10,373 nucleotides of DNA from positions 1 to 10,373 of the forward strand of contig CALCVR010000181.1 of NCBI GenBank assembly GCA_937905915.1, in the 5' to 3' direction. The translations under genes were made by a program, and so were the position numbers. Positions within the stretch are counted from its first letter, which is position 1; each line of letters starts with the position of its first letter. The notes under the pieces are model-generated. The model did no database searches. It worked only from the letters and a program-made list of their open reading frames with translations, and was not told the DNA's origin. This document shows, piece after piece, positions 6,790 through 10,373 of the stretch. The stretch comes from an uncultured Eubacteriaceae bacterium. GTDB lineage: Bacteria; Bacillota; Clostridia; Oscillospirales; Acutalibacteraceae.

Positions 6790-7658
6790 ATCCCCGCCTC
6801 CCCAAAATAATAGATGTATAGGTCATCCAAAGTGGGAAGTGCTTCTTCCGCCTGTTCACAAGGACATTGGTCAGAAACAATTCGCAATCTCAAATTTTCC
6901 CCTAGATTAGAGACATTGGAAACTTTGTAGGAAAGAACCAATTTCTCATACTCTTGATGAGTTGTCTCTAAGATCCAGACCTTTCCTTTTAGCAAGTCCA
7001 CCTGTTGTCCGGAAGAGATCTGTAACAAAAGCTGCCCTTCTTTTAGCAGTAATATAGTATTTGCAACCTGCTCGATATCCGACACAATGTGCGTGGCTAA
7101 TAAAATAATTTTATCCGAAGCAAGCTCTGAAATTAAATTTTTAAATCGGATACGTTCTTTGGGATCCAGCCCCGCTGTAGGTTCATCAAATATCACAATC
7201 TTCGGATGACCAAGCAAGGCCTGCGCAATCCCTAACCTCTGTCTCATCCCTCCAGAGTACTGGCCTACTTTTCGCTTTGCATCATCTTGTAGATTGACCA
7301 GCTCAAGCAGATGATCCACTTGCCCTGCAATTTCTTTTTTATCCTGCATTCCTTTTAACGCAGCAAAATAAGTAAGCATTTCGCGACCGCTAAAATTTTT
7401 ATACATTCCAATAGACTGAGGCAAATATCCAATCAAACTACGGTAAGATGCCTTCAATGAACCAATTTCCCGCCCGTCCAACAGGACTTGCCCCTTTGTT
7501 GGGCGGATAAGGTTAACCATAATATTGATCAGAGTGGATTTTCCTGCCCCATTGGGGCCTAGGAGTCCATAAATGCCATTTTGGAAAGAAGCTGAAAACT
7601 GTTTTAGTGCGAGTTTATTTGAATATTGTTTTGTAACTTGCTGCACTTGAAGCTCCAC
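6786..7658 (-). CDS. ABC transporter ATP-binding protein (ABC-2/bacitracin type)
   Basis: This 290-residue cytoplasmic ATPase powers the two permeases encoded downstream. All nucleotide-binding motifs are intact: Walker A GPNGAGKST (34-42, Lys40), Q-loop Gln81 in YLPQSIG, signature YSGGMRQRLG (134-143), Walker B IVIFDEP (154-160, Glu159), D-loop GLD (163-165) and switch His190 in LLATHIV. The C-terminal extension (about 220-290) ends in a YIYYFGE-type helix, common in bacitracin/lantibiotic-resistance-like ATPases. The frame runs upstream into the lipoprotein gene, but GTG at 7656-7658 is the likely start: GAGGTGG at 7664-7670 lies 5 bases away, and the protein then begins directly with the first strand of the domain. 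Its TGA overlaps the next ATG. It could serve export, immunity or envelope maintenance; the substrate is not readable from the sequence. Confidence 0.92.
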   Translation of the reverse strand: MELQVQQVTKQYSNKLALKQFSASFQNGIYGLLGPNGAGKSTLINIMVNLIRPTKGQVLLDGREIGSLKASYRSLIGYLPQSIGMYKNFSGREMLTYFAALKGMQDKKEIAGQVDHLLELVNLQDDAKRKVGQYSGGMRQRLGIAQALLGHPKIVIFDEPTAGLDPKERIRFKNLISELASDKIILLATHIVSDIEQVANTILLLKEGQLLLQISSGQQVDLLKGKVWILETTHQEYEKLVLSYKVSNVSNLGENLRLRIVSDQCPCEQAEEALPTLDDLYIYYFGEAGI

Positions 7659-7711
7659 AATTACCACCTCAGTCCAAAAGTATGGTGTGTTTCGGATGGC
7701 TACATAAAAAA

Positions 7712-8746
7712 TTACGGTTTTACAATAGTATAGGGCGGGTCCACAGTATGAACCCATTCACCTAGCCCTTGTTCCAGAGCGTCTAGGTCGTAAGTGATAG
7801 CGTAATAATTATGTTTTCCTGAAGTCAACAAGTCGGAAGAAAGCGGAATTTCCCAATCCTGCTCCGGGCCTGATGTCTCCCAATCCAAATAATAATCTCC
7901 TGCAAAAGCGGCCAAAGGTTTCCCATCTTGCAAAATCAACGTGCGATATCTTCCACTTTTGTTTTGCCATAATGCCAAATAGATTTGTTTCTCCGAATCA
8001 CAAGTTAAATATTGCGGCATTGCAGGATTTCCCTCTTGATCAAAAAACAAATTCTCCTGAAAAATTCCTCGGCAGCTCGGGTATTCTTCATTAACCGCCT
8101 TGGGTACAACATTTTGTTTTGCCTCTATTTGATCCAGTGATGCAATTTGTGGTTCTTCCGCATCCGCAATCCATTGAGGTTCTACTGGCGGAATCAAAAA
8201 CCACTGATAAACGCTAAGATTATAGAGTACATTGTCCTCTTCGCCATCCAGAAGATCATCGTAATTTGCCAAAATATGAATGGTTACATAAGAGGTCTTA
8301 TCTGCTGAAAGGTTCACAGGATCATCAATAAAAAAAGTAATTTTTTCAAAAAAATGTTCTTCCACTGGAATAGTATAGGAAGTCTGCGATTGTGTGTCAT
8401 TCTCCATACGAAACGGCTGAAGAATTCCATTGACGGTAATCAGCATTGTCAATTGAACTGGACGACTACCTTGATGCTGTAGATTATAAGTGCATTTTAA
8501 TGGGGTCCCTTCATAGGACACCGTCGGTGATGTAGGATCCAATGTCTTCCCATTGATTTCGGCGGGGAAAAATCCCACAGAAAGAGTTTCCGTTTTGGGG
8601 GCCGACATACTGGAATCCCCACCTGAGGAAGCCCAGGGATATCTCTGCTCTACTTGCAAATTGGTAATCGGCTGGCATCCTGACGTTATAAGCAGAACAA
8701 AGCAAATAAGCCCTGCCCAAAAACACAAGCGATTTTTCAAAGCCAT
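7712..8746 (-). CDS. Putative lipoprotein of unknown function, ABC-associated
   Basis: The 344-residue protein starts with a basic end, a hydrophobic helix and a lipobox-like ITSGC, so Cys24 should be lipidated and the protein anchored outside the membrane. A Ser/Gly-rich linker (about 38-55) follows. The rest looks like beta-sandwich material: strands around TPLKCTYNLQHQ, VQLTMLITVNG and YVTIHILANYDD, then a second part from about 235 with IYLALWQNKSGRYRTLILQDGK and a closing segment near HNYYAITYD. I do not recognise a named family. The ATG at 8746 has GGAGG at 8751-8755 with unusually short spacing (4 bases). An in-frame TTG at 8776 has no such site and would spoil the signal peptide. It lies 53 bases upstream of the ATPase gene, so it may be an extracellular partner of the transporter. 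Its base composition is AT-rich like the ABC genes. Confidence 0.78.
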   Translation of the reverse strand: MALKNRLCFWAGLICFVLLITSGCQPITNLQVEQRYPWASSGGDSSMSAPKTETLSVGFFPAEINGKTLDPTSPTVSYEGTPLKCTYNLQHQGSRPVQLTMLITVNGILQPFRMENDTQSQTSYTIPVEEHFFEKITFFIDDPVNLSADKTSYVTIHILANYDDLLDGEEDNVLYNLSVYQWFLIPPVEPQWIADAEEPQIASLDQIEAKQNVVPKAVNEEYPSCRGIFQENLFFDQEGNPAMPQYLTCDSEKQIYLALWQNKSGRYRTLILQDGKPLAAFAGDYYLDWETSGPEQDWEIPLSSDLLTSGKHNYYAITYDLDALEQGLGEWVHTVDPPYTIVKP

Positions 8747-8826
8747 CCCTCCTCCGGAGTACCAATTCAATGACAAAAATTTTATGAAATTAATATCTCT
8801 ACCATAAGGAGCAGCACAACAACCAT

Positions 8827-9864
8827 TTATGAATATGAATACGGGTCTGGGAAGGTGTATTGTTTTAGGTCGGTGCCATCTAAATTAAGCGTATAAAATG
8901 GATTGAACGTATTGGTCAGCAGTACGATCCGATCCCAATCGTCAAAAAGGAAAATCCCTATAATTCCTTCTTGGATATCACCGTAATGCATCAGCTGTGT
9001 GGGGCTTTCCCCATTGATGCCGCACACAAACAACTCTGGCGACACAGCTGTTGTATAGTAGATGCGGTCGTCCTTAATGTTATAGCTATAGATAGGACCA
9101 ATGACCTTTTTGGCTTCCCCGCCCTCCAGCGGCATCCGCATTAGGCTATTGGTGTCGGTATCTTTGTAGTAGAGTTCATCTTGATAAATGGTAATGCCTG
9201 ACACTCTCGCTTTGCTCAACACCTCCAGCTCTTGGTTCTTCAAATCTCCCCGCACCAGCTGGAAGTTATTCCGGCAGAAGTAGATGTGGTCCTTGTAATA
9301 AAAGAAATTATTCATCCCGTGTTGTGACACAGAGCAATCCGGGTAGGTGATAATCACTTTATCATCTGCTATGGATTTGATCTTCAGCTCTTTGTCCTCA
9401 GTAAAACAGGCCACTTTATCCCCAAACAAATAGGTCCCATAGTCCTGCCTCATTCCATACTCGCCTGTCGCAATAACCTCTTTGGATTCAAATCCTCCTC
9501 GGAAGATCTGGTCTGCGTCAGCCACATAAAAATTTTCGTCATCCTGCGTCATGTAGTTGAGGCTTTTGGTATAGAACCAAGCTGAACAGTGTTGATTATC
9601 ATGTGTACAAGCGGGATCATCACAGTTGATGGAGAAGCTATCGCTTTGAGTGTTGAGGGTATACATCAAATAGCTATTGTAGAAAGCAAAAAGGTTATCC
9701 TCTAACTTTGCAAAATATCCTCCATTTACACCGTTGCCATTTACTGCCACGCCGGTGTTGTTTTGCGCCACGGTGTTCAAATCAGGCTGTGGCTGGCAAG
9801 AGGTAAATGAAAGCACCATGGCGCCTATTAGCAGGATACTCCAAATTCGCTTTGCTCGTTTCAT
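8827..9864 (-). CDS. Putative lipoprotein with Cys-rich motif and DUF5050-like beta-propeller
   Basis: This 345-residue protein has a signal peptide ending FTSC, with lipidation expected at Cys23, then an Asn/Gly-rich linker. Next comes a Cys/His cluster, CDDPACTHDNQHC (81-93), of a form often seen just before propeller domains in clostridial lipoproteins. From about residue 110 to the end there are repeated strand units such as DENFYVADADQIFR, NNFFYYKDHIYFCR, ITIYQDELYYKDTDTNSLMR and DRIYYTTA, the pattern of a DUF5050-like propeller. The fold is inferred from this repetition. The start ATG (9862-9864) has AGAGGGG at 9872-9878 with 7-base spacing. It stands between the small secreted protein gene and the second lipoprotein gene, all on the same strand. 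A ligand-sensing or scaffold role next to the transporter is possible but unproven. Confidence 0.78.
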   Translation of the reverse strand: MKRAKRIWSILLIGAMVLSFTSCQPQPDLNTVAQNNTGVAVNGNGVNGGYFAKLEDNLFAFYNSYLMYTLNTQSDSFSINCDDPACTHDNQHCSAWFYTKSLNYMTQDDENFYVADADQIFRGGFESKEVIATGEYGMRQDYGTYLFGDKVACFTEDKELKIKSIADDKVIITYPDCSVSQHGMNNFFYYKDHIYFCRNNFQLVRGDLKNQELEVLSKARVSGITIYQDELYYKDTDTNSLMRMPLEGGEAKKVIGPIYSYNIKDDRIYYTTAVSPELFVCGINGESPTQLMHYGDIQEGIIGIFLFDDWDRIVLLTNTFNPFYTLNLDGTDLKQYTFPDPYSYS

Positions 9865-9943
9865 CGTGATACCCCTCTCTAATATAAATTGACCGAATCG
9901 ATAAAAATGGACGGGGAACGTATGGTTTAGCTATCGTTTCCAG

Positions 9944-10279
9944 TTAGTCCGGATAAACGACGGTTCTCACACCGTAGCCGCTCCAGGAGGCATTGTCAGC
10001 CACTTTGTTCATGCCAGAGCGGGTCAAATAGAAATTGGGCTGGTTTCCCCATGTCATGCCGCCGTCGTTCACCTGAACTCCATGGACATACCCTTCGCCA
10101 TAGGTATTAGGCGAAATAAAGGAGGTGTAATTACTATTGTAAAGCCCGGAATTCACGGTAAATGTATGCCCTACATTTGCTGCATAAAACTCTGCTCTTT
10201 GGGATCCTGCTAAACTGGTAAGACAGGAACCAACCGCAAGCACTGCAATAAAGGCTACTGCAAAAATACGCTTTTTCAT
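9944..10279 (-). CDS. Small secreted protein of unknown function
   Basis: The 111-residue product begins with a typical Sec signal peptide, MKKRIFAVAFIAVLAVGSC, with likely signal peptidase I cleavage after SLA (residue about 24). A lipobox-like VGSC at Cys19 makes lipidation an alternative. The mature part of about 87 residues has no Cys, is rich in Gly, Asn, Ser and Tyr, and contains aromatic motifs such as GLYNSNYTSF and ASWSGYGVRTVVYP. This suggests a small beta protein that acts outside the cell. I do not recognise the family. It is the first gene seen of the minus-strand cluster, with a promoter just upstream. The ATG has no evident Shine-Dalgarno sequence (only AAAAG before it), unlike the other genes here. 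An effector, bacteriocin-like or surface role cannot be told apart. Confidence 0.7.
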   Translation of the reverse strand: MKKRIFAVAFIAVLAVGSCLTSLAGSQRAEFYAANVGHTFTVNSGLYNSNYTSFISPNTYGEGYVHGVQVNDGGMTWGNQPNFYLTRSGMNKVADNASWSGYGVRTVVYPD

Positions 10280-10307
10280 CTTTTATAGCTGCAATTATGT
10301 TATTTTT

Positions 10308-10335
10308 AGCATAGCATATTTTTGTAATTTTTCAA
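10308..10335 (-). promoter_or_regulatory. Probable promoter of the secreted protein-lipoprotein-ABC cluster
   Basis: On the minus strand TTGAAA (10330-10335) is followed by a 16-base spacer and TATGCT (10308-10313). The -10 sequence is part of an overlapping direct repeat TATGCTATGCT. The surrounding sequence to the window end is very AT-rich, as is common upstream of strong promoters. The leader before the ATG at 10279 would be about 20-25 bases. Confidence 0.5.
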
Positions 10336-10373
10336 TATATTTTTTAAAAAACAAAAAATAAAATAAGCTATTC

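Noticed and set aside
9895..9943. Possible hairpin (GGAAACG with CGTTCC) after the small secreted protein gene
   Set aside because: The stem is short with a bulge and a long loop, and no T tract follows, so a terminator call is not supported.
9944..10279. Lactococcin 972-type bacteriocin
   Set aside because: The Sec signal, size and nearby ABC genes recall that family, but its characteristic Trp/Gly start and Tyr/His motif pattern of the mature part are not present.

Overview
The window looks like a chromosomal segment of an anaerobic, gut-type Clostridia (Firmicutes), probably near the Oscillospiraceae/Ruminococcaceae. Reasons: strong AGGAGG-type ribosome binding sites, sigma-A-like promoters, a DUF4364 protein (a family typical of Clostridia), and a beta-propeller lipoprotein with a Cys-rich motif of the kind common in these bacteria. 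The genus cannot be fixed from the sequence alone. No rRNA, tRNA, CRISPR array, insertion sequence or integrase was seen, and no gene-free stretch exceeds 300 bases.

Region 1 (1-3154, minus strand) is a two-gene alpha-glucan operon. A maltosyltransferase of the Thermotoga MTase type (GH13) comes first. A short-form alpha-glucan phosphorylase (GT35) follows, its ATG overlapping the MTase stop codon as ATGA. The phosphorylase frame is broken by one in-frame TAG (681-683). Family-like sequence resumes immediately after it in the same frame and runs off the window at base 1. Together the two enzymes would shuffle maltosyl units between glucan chains and release sugar phosphates.

Region 2 (about 3155-4327) begins with two well-formed divergent promoters whose -35 boxes lie 17 bp apart. 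The left one drives the glucan operon. The right one drives a small DUF861-type cupin gene and a DUF4364 gene. A hairpin with A and T tracts on both sides (4274-4311) separates these from the convergent operon and probably ends transcription from both directions.

Region 3 (4328-10373, minus strand) is an envelope gene set. In transcription order it holds a small secreted protein (111 aa), a beta-propeller-like lipoprotein, a second lipoprotein of unknown function, an ABC-2 ATPase, a first permease split into two frames by what looks like a +1 frameshift, and a second permease. Spacing is tight from the ATPase onward (ATGA overlap, then a 29-base overlap). A promoter lies upstream of the secreted protein gene. 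The block 4328-8746 looks poorer in G+C than both flanks, so the ABC module may have a different history from its neighbours. The substrate is unknown; the layout recalls modules that export, or protect against, a small secreted product, but that is inference.

Two genes (phosphorylase and first permease) each carry a single lesion. This could mean real gene decay, recoding, phase variation or consensus sequence errors; the raw sequence cannot decide.
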